From Phellopilus nigrolimitatus (lineage: Eukaryota > Basidiomycota > Agaricomycetes > Hymenochaetales > Hymenochaetaceae): a DNA stretch of 14,671 nucleotides. The stretch is taken from positions 1 through 14,671 of the forward strand of contig JAJOHG010000546.1 of assembly GCA_021029095.1 (NCBI GenBank), in the 5' to 3' direction. Positions 1-10,400 of this stretch are shown piece by piece; position 1 is the first letter of the stretch; each line of letters opens with the position of its first letter. Below the pieces are notes generated by a model. That model did not search any database and had not been told where the DNA came from. It saw only the letters and a list, made by a program, of their open reading frames with translations. The position numbers and the translations under genes are program-made.

Positions 1-361
1 GCAACGACTCATCCTGTGCTTCCAGCTTTGTATCTCAACGAATATTTGACAGAAATTCTTTATTGTTGTACCATTGTATAGAGAATTGTCTCAGCTCTCT
101 GAATATATAATTTTTATGATTTTATAAACTGCGTTTCATGCGAGAAAAATATATTTCTGTGACGAGTCAGAAACCGATAAATAACCGGCAACAACCCACT
201 TTGCCCCGGCCTCGTTGGAGGTTTTTGACACAAAACCACTTCAAACCTCAGATTTTTTATTAGACAAGTATTAGGTCTAACATACAGGCATTTCATATCT
301 GCAAGTTGTTTTTGAAAATTGAGACCGAAACTAATAAAACAAACAATATTTATGGAGACTT

Positions 362-398
362 AGACAGCTCTATTTGTCCTTATTTGTCAGAGCTGTCT
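362..398. repeat. Perfect 10-bp inverted repeat with 17-nt loop
   Basis: AGACAGCTCT at 362-371 is the exact reverse complement of AGAGCTGTCT at 389-398. The 17-nt loop itself contains ATTTGTC twice, and a short T run follows the right arm. As RNA this would be a stable hairpin followed by U residues. It could be a transcript 3'-end structure, a remnant of a small inverted-repeat transposon, or chance. No target-site duplication is visible at the edges. Confidence 0.6.
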
Positions 399-1244
399 TT
401 TTGCCTTGCTCACGAGGGTATCAAAGAGAGTTGGTCTCATATCTCAGCAACGCATAACTCTACAGCTTTATAACTTTGCATAACAAATATTGAGCTGTTT
501 GAAAATGTTGATATGATTTTTGGTAGAAATATCATTTGCCAAAGCTTCCCAGTAAAGCTGGTTTAGAAAGGTTGAATCAACCATCATTGGTTGCATATAT
601 GCAGGTTGTTGAGCTGTTGATGTTGATTTTAAATACAAGAAAATTCACAGAGGATATGTAGTATATAATTAGTTAGTGTGTGAAGTTTAAAGATGTATTT
701 CGTACTTGATCATACTCGGTGCTTGCAACTCAATGCTCTGTGAAAATAGAAGAAATCCTCAATTGAGCTTCAATGAAAACACGACCAGGAGCTCCAGAGA
801 TACCTATGAGCTGCCAGATTTTACCATAGAGAATAATAGCATGCTTAAATATCCCATACAAATTTTCAGAGAGAAATATGGACTCCTTGCTGAGTCCGAG
901 ACAAGTCTTTCTGGCCTATCCTCAGATGCAGTTTCCAATTTGAGAAAAAGTACCAAAATTCGGATATATTTTAGCATTTTCAAAGCATACACAAGACCAA
1001 TTGGCTTAAAATTTTACATGTAGCATGCCACTAGGTATATCAGAGTACATGCAAATTTATTTGAGAAACGGTGCTGTTTTGATTGGTCTATGCACAAGGT
1101 GAGTCGTTGCTGTACGTGGGTCGTTGCCGCTTTCGTGACAGTATGTTTGACTGGGGCGACGTCCGGGTGCGTATTTAACGGACCTATGTCGAAAAATTTA
1201 CAAGCATATCTGTACCCATGTGTCATACGAGCAGCATGGCAATG

Positions 1245-1310
1245 GCATGGCACTCACATGGCGCTGGCATGGCATTCACATGGTGCTGGCATGGCACTCC
1301 TCGCATGGCA
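1245..1310. repeat. 22-bp tandem repeat rich in GCATGGC
   Basis: Two 22-bp units at 1245-1266 and 1267-1288 differ at two positions (both C/T changes). A third, diverged partial unit follows at 1289-1310. GCATGGC occurs five times between about 1234 and 1309. The repeat lies about 410 bp upstream of the GCN20 start. Read as protein it gives only Trp/His/Gly/Met-rich low complexity, so I treat it as a non-coding minisatellite. Confidence 0.75.
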
Positions 1311-1640
1311 CAACGCGTGGCAACTACCTTCACGACATTTATTCCTGGCCCGTTTCCAACTTCGACTCCCCGGTCCCCTCATTTTCCCCCTTATTTCGTT
1401 TCGTGAACCGGTGTGCGTATAATAATTACGAGCCACAGCCCAGAGCTATGAGCGTCCGCTTTCTGCTGCAAAAGGCTCTTACGCATGCAGTATCAAGCAG
1501 ACATGCGAAGAGCTTTTTCAAATTATATGTATGCATGGAAGTAAGCTTTTCTTTAAGACTGTCAATAAGTATATGCAAAACTTGCACGTCAAAACCGTTT
1601 GATCTTGTAAAAGAATAAATAAGATTTAAGGTTAAGGAGG

Positions 1641-1646
1641 CACGTG
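1641..1646. promoter_or_regulatory. CACGTG E-box upstream of GCN20
   Basis: The palindrome CACGTG lies 77 bp before the GCN20 start codon, followed by ATTT. This is the core site of fungal bHLH factors such as Cbf1-like proteins. The position is compatible with a proximal promoter element, but one 6-mer is weak evidence. Two further copies occur in the spacer downstream of GCN20, at 5277-5282 and 6239-6244. Confidence 0.35.
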
Positions 1647-1661
1647 ATTTCTTTAGTCACT

Positions 1662-1694
1662 ATGTAGTGAATGCCAACTATGATTCAAATTTGA
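1662..1694 (+). promoter_or_regulatory. Two candidate upstream ORFs in the GCN20 leader
   Basis: ATG-TAG at 1662-1667 is a minimal start-stop ORF. A second ATG at 1671 opens a seven-codon ORF that ends in TGA at 1692-1694, 28 nt before the main start codon. Both are out of frame with GCN20. They matter only if transcription starts upstream of about 1660, which the sequence does not show. If present in the mRNA they would be expected to lower or condition translation of the main ORF. Confidence 0.4.
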
Positions 1695-1722
1695 CTTTGA
1701 CCTCAGGCTTTGCAGATACTGT

Positions 1723-4700
1723 ATGTCCGCCGCTGACGTCGCCCGTGAAATTCGGTCCAACCTACCAGGGACTGAGGAGATTGTCGTTGATTATCTTTCT
1801 GGCTATCTCGTCGACGAAGCGGGCGAGGATGAGGATGTCCTCGCCATTACACGCAATATGCTCTCCTCATTCGCGGAGACGCGGCCTGCGGCGCTCGAGG
1901 AGCTCCTTGGCAGATTGAGCACGGTGCTCGAGGTGCGCTTGAAAGCAAAGGGCGTAGTGGCAGGTCTACGTCGGCTCGATAAGGCGCTCGAAATGGGGAA
2001 GACGGGCGCAATCTCGAACACAATCGCGTTCACGGAGGGCGTCGACCTCGAGTCGGTCAACAAGGCAAAGTTCGTATTTTTTGCTTCACCGTTGGAGAAC
2101 GATGTTATAACCATGCCGTAGGGCATCCCGCGTTGACGTCAAGAAATTAGAGAAGCAGGAGACAAAGCTGAGAGTAAGTCGCTGTACTTGTTTTTAACTT
2201 TAACTAGGCTGGTAGATTGACCAGGTGATTGGGGCAACAGGCCAAGATAGAAAAAAGAGCACGCCGCGACCTTTACGAGGGTTCGAAACTCCTCGATCAG
2301 CATCGTAAACAAGTGAGGGTTCCCTTTTCTTTACCTTTGCGAAGGCCAACTGATCCTGTGCGTCATTTCCTAGCAATCGTACGAAGAGATGTTCTTGAAG
2401 GTCAACTCCTTGGAAGCAAGCAATGCCGGAAAGAACAAGAGCAAGGATGTGCACCTTCCTTCAATCGACGTTACTTTCGGCTCGAACCGCATTCTGTGAG
2501 ATTTTCTTTTTCTTTTTTTCTTTTCAGAGTCGAACCGTCCAGGATGTAATGTTTCTGACCAATTGTACAGCTCTGGTGCGAGCTTAACGCTTGCTTACGG
2601 ACGAAGATATGGTCTTATTGGGCGAAACGGTGGGTAGTGCATATTTTCTTCTCGCTTTCCATGATTTTAGATCTTTCATAAGGTGTCGGAAAATCGACAT
2701 TGCTTAGACATATCGCCCTGCGTGAGGTGCCGGTGCCTTCTCACATTACCATCCTCTTCGTTGAACAAGAGGTAAGTGATTTTGTTTTGCTTGATCCATA
2801 CTTGAGAAAATAACCTCAATACCAATACGAAAGATCGTCGGTGATGACACTACTGCCATTGACTCAGTGCTGAAAGCAGACGTCTGGCGAGATTCACTGC
2901 TCTCAGAGGAAGCCGCCCTGAACGCGAAGCTTGCCGAGCTTGAGGAACAGGGTGACGACAAACGCTTCGAGGACGCGCGTGACGAAGCTACCGCGCGCCT
3001 GACGGAGGTGCACCAGAGCCTCGCGGAGATGGAAGCGGAAAGTGGGCCTGCTAGGGCAGCGTCGCTACTGGCTGGTATACAAAAACAATGTTTGTGTCCT
3101 TAAAATGTAATCCTGATCGCCCCGCAGGATTGGGTTTTACCGAGGCGGACCAGCACAGGCAGACGAAGTCGTTCAGTGGTGGTTGGCGGTAAGCATATCT
3201 GCCGCTTTTAATTGTTTTCTACGAATTTTATATATGCGTCGTAGAATGCGTCTTGCACTGGCCCGTGCGCTTTTTGTCAAGGTTTGGAAATAAAAATTGA
3301 AAAAGCTTAGGTGACGTTCACTCACGATTTCACCAGCCCCACCTACTGCTTCTGGATGAGCCGTCCAATCACAGTATGTCTTGACTTTTCGATAAATAGG
3401 AGAGCGCTGAGTCGAGTTTGCTATCAGTCGATCTCAATGCGTTAGCGTGGTTAGAAGATTACTTGCAGACATGGCCCGGAACATTACTTGTCGTGTAAGT
3501 TTAGATGCTTAAACTATCTTCTCTATATTCTCTATTGACAATTTAATTTTGAAAAAGGTCTCACGACCGAGCATTTTTGTGAGTGTTCCACCTATAAATC
3601 ATAAAGTTATCCTTTTTCAAGAACGAAACTATTGTAGGGACGCCGTCGCAACTGACATCGTGCACCAACACTCAGGACGATTGGATTATTACAAAGGGTT
3701 TGTTTGTGTTAATTAAGAAGACTCCCTTATCTTATTTGCCTTCTCAGCAACTTCATGCAGTTTTATTCGACAAAGTCGGAGCGCGATAAGAAGCTGCTGA
3801 GAGAGTACGAGACGCAGATGGACTATCGCAAGCATCTGCAGGCTTTCATCGACCGCTGGCGTTACAATGCCAACCGCGGTATGTCCTTTATTCTGTTTCA
3901 CATGCTGGGCATACTTATAACATACACTTTTATGCATATTTCTCGCGCTTTTGCTTATTCTCTTCACCTCCCGTAGCTGCACAGGCTCAGTCAAAAATCA
4001 AAATCCTCGAGAAGCTTCCGGAATTGCAACCGCCCGAAGCAGACGAAACGGAGACGTTCCGGTCGGTCATCTTTCTGAGCCTCAACGATCGTGGCACAAA
4101 TTAAGCACACTGAACTGCGTAGTTTCCCGGATTGCGACAAAATTTCACCTCCGTTGCTGCAGCTCTCCGGCGTGTCATTCGGCTATACTCCGGACCACCC
4201 CATCTTGAAGAATATCGATATTGATGTGGGGCTGGATTCGCGGATAGCTATAGTTGGCGCAAACGGTGCTGGAAAGTGAGTCTGATATCTCTTTTTGCGG
4301 AGATTCGCTTTGTTTATAATCAAATAGGTCAACACTGTAAGTCGCAAATTGACAAGCAATCGAAATGCTTATAGATGAACATTCCATTCTCATAGAATCA
4401 AGCTTTTGACCGAAGAATTATCACCTAATTCCGGACAGACTAATCGAAATGGACGACTTCGCGTGTGCGTTTCTGGACCTACTGGATCAGTGTACTTACT
4501 GACATAAATTTCCAACAGGGGCTACTTCGCTCAGCATCATGTCGACACCTTGACGCCTACTATGACCCCGGTATCGTTTCTGGCATCGAAATTTCCAGGA
4601 AAGAGTGAGCAAGAATACCGAGGTCATCTGGGCAACTTCCAGATTAGTGGCATGACTGGGTATGCAGAAGTTTTTCTTTCTTTTCGAGCCACTGGTTCTA

Positions 4701-5219
4701 ACTGGTCGTGGCTTGTAAGCTTGCAGCTGATCGGTACGCTGAGTGGAGGTCAGAAGAGTCGTGTGGCGTTCGCTGCGTTATCTCTGCAGAATCCGCACAT
4801 TTTGCTGCTCGATGAGGTAGGACTGCTGTTTTTTGTGGCTTATGTAATCGAGCGGAGTCTGACGTTGAGCACTGTGCAGCCGACTAACCATCTCGATATC
4901 GAGGGTCTCGACGCATTGATGAGCGCGCTGGGAAAGTGGAACGGCGGCGTCATCCTTATTTCCCATGACGAACGGTTTATTACGACGGTCGCGAAAGAAG
5001 TAAGTTCTCGTTTTACAGCTGCGTGTAGGCTCGGTAGCTCATGATCGGTTTCGTTATCAGCTATGGGTCTGTGGTGATTGTTCTGTAACGAAGTTCATGG
5101 GCGATGTGCAGGCGTACAAGGTCGGTTGTTTTCACTACCATTTAAATGAGATAGTATGCTAACTCGATGCATGTTCTCTACAGAGTCTGATTGTCAACAA
5201 CCTGAAAGGGACGCCCTGA
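1723..5219 (+). CDS. GCN20: GCN20/ABCF3-type ABC-F ATPase (23 exons, 721 aa)
   Basis: Cytosolic twin-ATPase without membrane segments. Gcn20 binds Gcn1 on ribosomes and helps uncharged tRNA activate the eIF2alpha kinase Gcn2. My exons: 1723-2069, 2122-2173, 2241-2312, 2374-2495, 2571-2629, 2683-2771, 2834-3074, 3128-3188, 3245-3281, 3337-3373, 3428-3494, 3558-3578, 3638-3697, 3748-3878, 3977-4061, 4123-4275, 4328-4336, 4396-4464, 4519-4659, 4720-4816, 4880-4999, 5061-5120, 5184-5219; the frame stays open. Domains: N-terminal region 1 to about 190 (Gcn1-binding in the family). NBD1 has Walker A GRNGVGKST 215-223, signature SGGWR 344-348, Walker B with E368 and switch H397. A charged linker spans about 423-495. 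NBD2 has Walker A GANGAGKST 539-547, signature LSGGQ 625-629, Walker B with E650 and switch H679. All catalytic residues are present, so both sites should hydrolyse ATP. NBD1 reads EPSNHID rather than the usual EPTNHLD. Length fits ABCF3 (700-750 aa). Intron 1 uses the unusual donor GTTCGT, forced by the reading frame. Confidence 0.93.
3558..3578 (+). other. GCN20: 21-nt micro-exon carrying the NBD1 switch histidine (GCN20 exon 12)
   Basis: This exon is flanked by introns 3495-3557 (GTAAGT...AAG) and 3579-3637 (GTGAGT...TAG). It completes V395 and encodes S396, H397, D398, R399, A400 and F401, then two bases of L402. H397 is the switch (H-loop) histidine of the first ATPase domain. Both flanking introns have the same phase, so skipping would remove exactly seven residues (396-402) and keep the frame. 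Confidence 0.85.
4328..4336 (+). other. GCN20: 9-nt micro-exon carrying the NBD2 Walker A Ser-Thr (GCN20 exon 17)
   Basis: Nine bases, GTCAACACT, lie between CAAATAG at 4321-4327 and GTAAGT from 4337. They complete K545 and supply S546, T547 and two bases of L548 of the second Walker A motif. Without them the conserved GKSTLIK cannot be formed from the flanking exons. The introns are 4276-4327 (52 bp) and 4337-4395 (59 bp), both of the same phase. Confidence 0.87.
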
Positions 5220-7475
5220 GTAGAGAATATCAAAGTTGTACTTTACTAAAATCTGTGTATCTTACTTTTTGCCACTCACGTGATTTCGAAGTACACCGTA
5301 GCTCTTCAACTCAGGCGCTTCGATCTGGAACCTTGCTGATGAACTCTGGACGTACTGATTACCTAAGAAACTATGCTTTCTATAAAGTCATCTCGTTTTT
5401 CATCCTCTGTCACTAACTTCAAAGTTCGCTTCAAGTGCGTGAGAAATTATTGACGTGTTGTTGTCGCTTGTTGACGCGTCTGATCATCAATCCGAATTTC
5501 GTATCCTTCTCATAGACAAAGTCATCGGAGGACTACCTTATTGCCGCTCTGTTTTTGATATCTATGACCTTCCAACCGCTTATGACTTACCAGTTTTCTC
5601 AAGCATACCAGTTTTAAGTTGGAATGACAAGCTTGATTGCGTCAGTATAAATACAGCCTGCACGTATTACCCATTTTCCTCAGAGACCAGCGAGCGAAAT
5701 GCAAAATCTACTTGTATTTCTTATCGTTATTCCTGCTTTCGGTCCATCAATCTATGCCAACCTTTCCATTTCAAGCTTGCTGCCAGTTATCTGAACGTAC
5801 CTAGACAGCCCAAGATCATATACGTTCTTATAGAAAGGCTAGAAGTCTTGGTCCTCTATACTCATCATAGAAAATTCTCACACGCTCATGTACTCATGCC
5901 GATCTGCAATTCCAGTAAGCCGTCTCTAGCGCCGTACGCGACGACCTTTGAAACGATGTACAAACATATTATCTGACCCTTTCAACCGATCCGACTGCGC
6001 AGTTTCTGACTATAGCGAACTGCTCTATGCAGCTCCCGATTCAAAGCTCAATACATGCATTGCTTGATGGGAAGGCTCGATTGAACTGACAGGCCACTTG
6101 GTAGAAGTCTTCGCTGGACGAGGTCCCGCCGAAGGAGTTTGGTATGATACCTCTGCGAAGGTATCAAATCCATGTGTCTCATCCACGATTGGATGCGGGC
6201 CAACATTGCTCACGAAAATTCTAATTCATTATAAACATCACGTGTGATATTTCCTGCTAATTTGGACTGTAATAAATCACTGCGTACTGTAATTCAGACC
6301 GGAGACTTTGGCTGATGAGCCAGTACGTGAATTTCACTGCTTGGATTAGGCGTGAATCTCTATTTGAAAGCGACCGACTACTAATTGACGACTCATATTA
6401 ATAATAGCGAACGGAGCTTCTTTCCTGACCAGAAACAATCATCGAGTACATGGAGCTACTTGAACAGTCGGACAACCTTGCTATCACCAACTCATAACCG
6501 AGCATGTCTAAGACACAAAGCCATGATCTCTGCTGAAATAGGAGGAGCACCAACGCTACTCTGAAGATTCTGCAGAGCCGGAAATTTTAAAACGATTGCA
6601 AAAAAGGAATACAAATTTACGAGATCGATGACGATATTAAATGTCTCGATTCTCGTCTGCAAAAATTTGGATCCATGTAGAAATGATTATCATTCGGTGT
6701 CTCGGCGAAGGAGGCTAGATTGCTCACTCTGTAAAATATAGTGATTTGGCATAAAATTATGAATCAACACATAGAGTAGAGAAGTTCTGTTTTGCAGGCG
6801 GGGATCTCATATTGCATCGGGCATTGACAAATTCCCAATTATGAGTATCGGTTCTAGCCTTCATGCTACGTTTGATCGTCGGTTTGGCTCCGACTAAGCT
6901 TGTGCGCGGCGGCATTGTTCAGAGAAAATACGTCACACGTTCAAAGGTTTCGTCCAAGATATTTGGGAGGTTAAACGCGTTATCCGTTGAGGAGGAGCGA
7001 AGAATTCGCAGAGATCCAATGTAACTGGCTGTTAGTCTGCCAGTGGTATGTCCGATTGAGTTCTGCCGCTGCAAAGGATGATATAAGATGAAATGCAAAG
7101 GATACAGTGTTGTCATTTACGAAGATGTGAAGGGAAATCAAGGGTTTCGCAGTGCCTGGCATCCGCGAGAGGTCAGCAAGACGTTACTCACCCGAGTCTA
7201 AAAGTACTAATCCTAGTTTTCATTCTTGACCGATCCTTTAACTCTGGTTTTCCCATTGCACTCGATCACGACAGTGAGAAATGATAGGCCTTCATGAGCT
7301 TTAGAGGCCAAAGAGGATGATAAAGCAGAAGAAAGCAGAAGGAAAAAAGGATAAGAGTTGGTTCGCGTAACAGACGCGACGCGAACCGTCACATCACACA
7401 AACCATTTCAAGGTTCAAGCCACGCTCGAACACTTCACTTCACTTCCAGACAACGACAACGACGACGCGACAACG
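5220..7475. other. Intergenic region between GCN20 and TOP2
   Basis: About 2.2 kb with no supportable gene. The longest open frame (5455-5976, +) opens at GTG and has no in-frame ATG until near its end; it is Cys/Ser-rich and matches no family I know. CACGTG occurs at 5277-5282 and 6239-6244. A 7-bp inverted repeat, TGATACC/GGTATCA, lies at 6145-6166. The first 100-200 bp should hold the GCN20 3'UTR and poly(A) site, and the last few hundred the TOP2 promoter and leader. I recognised no tRNA, transposase or reverse-transcriptase remnant. Confidence 0.55.
7360..7387. promoter_or_regulatory. ACGCG cluster in a 9-bp inverted repeat upstream of TOP2
   Basis: GGTTCGCGT at 7360-7368 is the exact reverse complement of ACGCGAACC at 7379-7387, with a 10-nt spacer that itself holds ACGCG at 7374-7378. 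Three ACGCG cores (one inverted) therefore sit within 28 bp, 89-116 bp before the TOP2 ATG. A fourth lies at 7465-7469 in the leader. ACGCG is the core of the fungal MBF/MCB cell-cycle element; binding here is inference. Confidence 0.45.
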
Positions 7476-10400
7476 ATGAGCTCATCTGAAGAAGAAAACT
7501 TCGACATCGACAATGTCTCTGGCTCTGACTACGAGTCAGATGATTATGCACCTGTCAAGAAGAAGCCTGTTCGTTACTTCCCTCGCGGCTCTAACGCAAT
7601 TCTTATGTTGACATATGTAGCAGGCCAAAGCCGCTATACCAGCGCCGAAACCAGCGAAACCAACAAAGGCAGCTGCAAAGGCTCCAGCGAAACCCAAAGC
7701 GACGAAGAAGAAAGTCTTGAAGGACATCGATGAGAATGTTGACGAAAGCTTCATGGATGTCGACCGCCCTGTTGAAGACGCGTCGGAAGAGGACGATTCA
7801 GGCCCCTCAACTTCTAAGGCGCCTGTCGCTCCTCCAAGGAAGAACAAGTCCGCTTCTGAACAATATCAACAGGTGTGTTCGCGATTCTTCAGCTCTTGGC
7901 CGGCCCTGGTTAATGTGGTCTACTAGCTCAGCCCAGTGGAACATATTCTCAAGCGACCTGATTCCTACATTGGCAGCGTTGAAACGATCACTCAAACGAT
8001 GTGGGCGTATGACTCGGATACGAAGAGGATGGTGTATAGGGATGTCAAGTACGTGCCAGGTTTCTACAAGATCGTGGATGAAATTCTTGTCAACGCGGCC
8101 GACAACAAGGTCTGTTCAATTCTCTATCTTTTTGCACTGCCGACTCAGAGCGTAAAATCCTCAGATTAATGATGCAAACATGGACACCCTAAAGATCAAC
8201 ATCGACGTCGAGGAGGGCAGTATCTCGGTCTACAATAACGGGAAAGGTATTCCCATCGAGATGCACTCCGTGCAGAAGAAACTTATCCCGGAGATGATTT
8301 TCGGTCATCTGCTGACGTCTTCGAACTATGATGATGAAGAGAAGAAGCTTACAGGAGGTCGTAATGGCTACGGCGCCAAGTTGACAAACATTTATTCGAC
8401 TGAGTTCACCGTTGAGACGGCGGACAAGAGCACCGAACAGAAATACAAGCAGACGTGGACCAACAACATGTCGAACTGCGGGAAGGCGAAGATCACGAAA
8501 AACAAGAAGGATGAATATACTCGCGTCACATTCAAGCCAGACCTCCGGCGTTTTGGCATGGACTCTATCGATGAAGACACACTAGCTCTGCTAAAGAAGC
8601 GTGTTTACGACATGGCTGGAACCGTCAAGAACATTAAAGTGTTCTTAAACGACGAGCGCCTCAAGATCAAGAACTTCAAGCAGTACGTTGAGATGTACGT
8701 CAACTCAACTATTGCCGAAGCTGCAGACAGCTCGGGAGGAGCTGCGCAGTCCAAACCAGTAGTCATCTATGAACAGATCCAAGATCGGTGGGAAGTTGGC
8801 TTTGCTGTTTCCGATGGCACGTTCCAACAGGTCTCTTTTGCGAACTCAATTGCGACGACGAAAGGGGGGACACATGTCAATTACATTGCCGACCAGATTG
8901 CGAAGAACTTGATTTCCCAGATTTCGAAGAAAAATAAGGCCGCAGCTGTGAAACCAGCGCAGATTAGGAATCACATGTGGATCTTCGTCAACTCGCTCAT
9001 CGAAAATCCGACTTTCGACTCGCAGACTAAGGAGACCTTGACCCTCCCTGCGAGCAAATTTGGCACGAAACCTGCATTGACGGAAGAGTTTTTGAAGAAA
9101 GGTAAGGACGCTACGATTACTTGTTGTGTTGTGCTTTCTTACTGTTTGTGGTAGTTGGGAAGTCGAGCATCGTCGATCATGTTCTCAACTGGGCGAAGTT
9201 CAAGGCTGATCAACAAATCAAAAAGACTGACGGTACCAAACGTAGTCGGTGAGTTTCAAGTGCTTAAAAGCGATTTTTCGCACTCACGTTAGTTGAAGAC
9301 TATTGGGTATGACAAAGCTTGCCGATGCAAACAATGCTGGAACGAGGGAAGGGTCCAAATGTACGCTCATCTTGACAGAAGGAGACTCTGCGAAAGCGCT
9401 CGCCGTTGCAGGACTTGGCGTCGTCGGGCGCAACAACTTTGGTGTCTTTCCCCTCCGCGGAAAGCTGCTCAATGTGCGGGAGGCGAAGCACGACACGATC
9501 ATGAAGAACGAAGAGATTCAGAACGTGAAGAAGATCTTAGGTCTGCAGCATAACAAAGTGTATGCGGACGTAGGCAGTTTGCGGTACGGACGTTTGATGA
9601 TCATGACTGATCAGGTAGGTTTCTAAGGACCCGGAATGTCCATACTTGCTGTTCCTCACAACTTCTTGCTTTTTAGGATCACGATGGCTCTCATATTAAA
9701 GGCCTGTTGATCAATTTCCTCGATCACTTTTATCCATCTTTGTTGAAGATCCCGGAGTTTCTGGTCGAGTTTGTCACGCCTATCGTTCGAGTAAGTGAGG
9801 AAATCGACATTTTCTAAAGCTTTTGTTTACGAGTGCGTTTCAGGTCACGAAAGGAAAGCAGCGTATTGATTTTTTTACTCTCCCTGAATTCGAAAAGTGG
9901 CAAGAGGAGACGCCCGATTCCCATAAATGGGACTCTAAGTACTACAAGGTATCTCGTCAATTTCGTCAATTTCGTCAGAAGTACTAACTGCGCTTTAGGG
10001 TTTGGGTACAAGCAAGGACTCGGATGCTCGGGACTACTTCAGCAATATGGGGAAGCACATGATCCCCTTTTCCACGACGCAGGAGGGTGACAGGGAATTG
10101 ATTGACCTCGCATTCAGCAAGAAGAAGGCGGATGATCGTAAGGAATGGTTGAGACAATTCAGGGTCTGCTTTTTCGCTTACATTATAAGGCATCGATATT
10201 GACGCTACTGCTCAGCCTGGCACTTACCTTGACCATAATGTGGACGAGATTCCCTTCTCGGATTTTATTAACAGGGAGCTTATTCTTTTCTCGATGGCGG
10301 ATAACATTCGGTCGATTCCCTCGGTCGCGGACGGTCTGAAGCCAGGTCAAAGGAAGGTTATTTGGGGTTGCTTCAAGCGTAAACTGAAGAAAGAGATCAA

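Larger units (their letters stand above)
1..1722. other. AT-rich intergenic region upstream of GCN20
   Basis: No gene can be supported here. The sequence is AT-rich compared with the coding regions, and its open frames are short, lack conserved motifs, or begin without ATG. An example is the + frame at 706-1023, which opens at a TTG and matches no family I know. The notable contents are the inverted repeat at 362-398, the GCATGGC repeat at 1245-1310, and the CACGTG box and small upstream ORFs at 1641-1694, each listed separately. The last few hundred bases must contain the GCN20 promoter, but I see no clear TATA box or start-site signal. Confidence 0.6.

Noticed and set aside
804..1422. Several short open frames on both strands upstream of GCN20
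   Set aside because: They are AT-rich or simple-repeat translations, mutually overlapping, lack motifs and often start without ATG.
2070..2121. Apparent frameshift between GCN20 exons 1 and 2
   Set aside because: Splicing at the GT of GTATTT (2074) breaks the frame, but the donor GTTCGT four bases earlier (2070) with acceptor TAG at 2121 restores it and keeps the conserved [10 protein letters not shown] stretch.
2133..2140. TGACGTCA palindrome (CRE/ATF-like) and TGACTCA near 2863 (Gcn4-like)
   Set aside because: Both lie within GCN20 coding exons and are explained by the conserved protein sequence; there is no reason to treat them as regulatory.
5455..5976. 173-codon open frame on the + strand between GCN20 and TOP2
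   Set aside because: It opens at GTG, has no in-frame ATG until close to its end, shows no clear codon bias and no recognisable domain. It is longer than expected by chance, but there is not enough to call a gene.
6308..6345. Hammerhead ribozyme-like CTGATGAG core
   Set aside because: The required GAAA and a paired stem II are missing downstream.
6306..6434. Possible C/D-box snoRNA (TGATGA near 6314, CTGA near 6425, with a short terminal stem)
   Set aside because: The C box lacks the purine before TGATGA, the boxes are about 110 nt apart, no convincing C'/D' pair is visible, and no target match could be tested.
10164..10215. Extra eight to nine residues in TOP2 from an earlier acceptor (AAG near 10192)
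   Set aside because: The later acceptor CTCAG at 10215 joins FR directly to PGTYLDH, matching the conserved Top2 pattern; the earlier one would insert unrelated residues.
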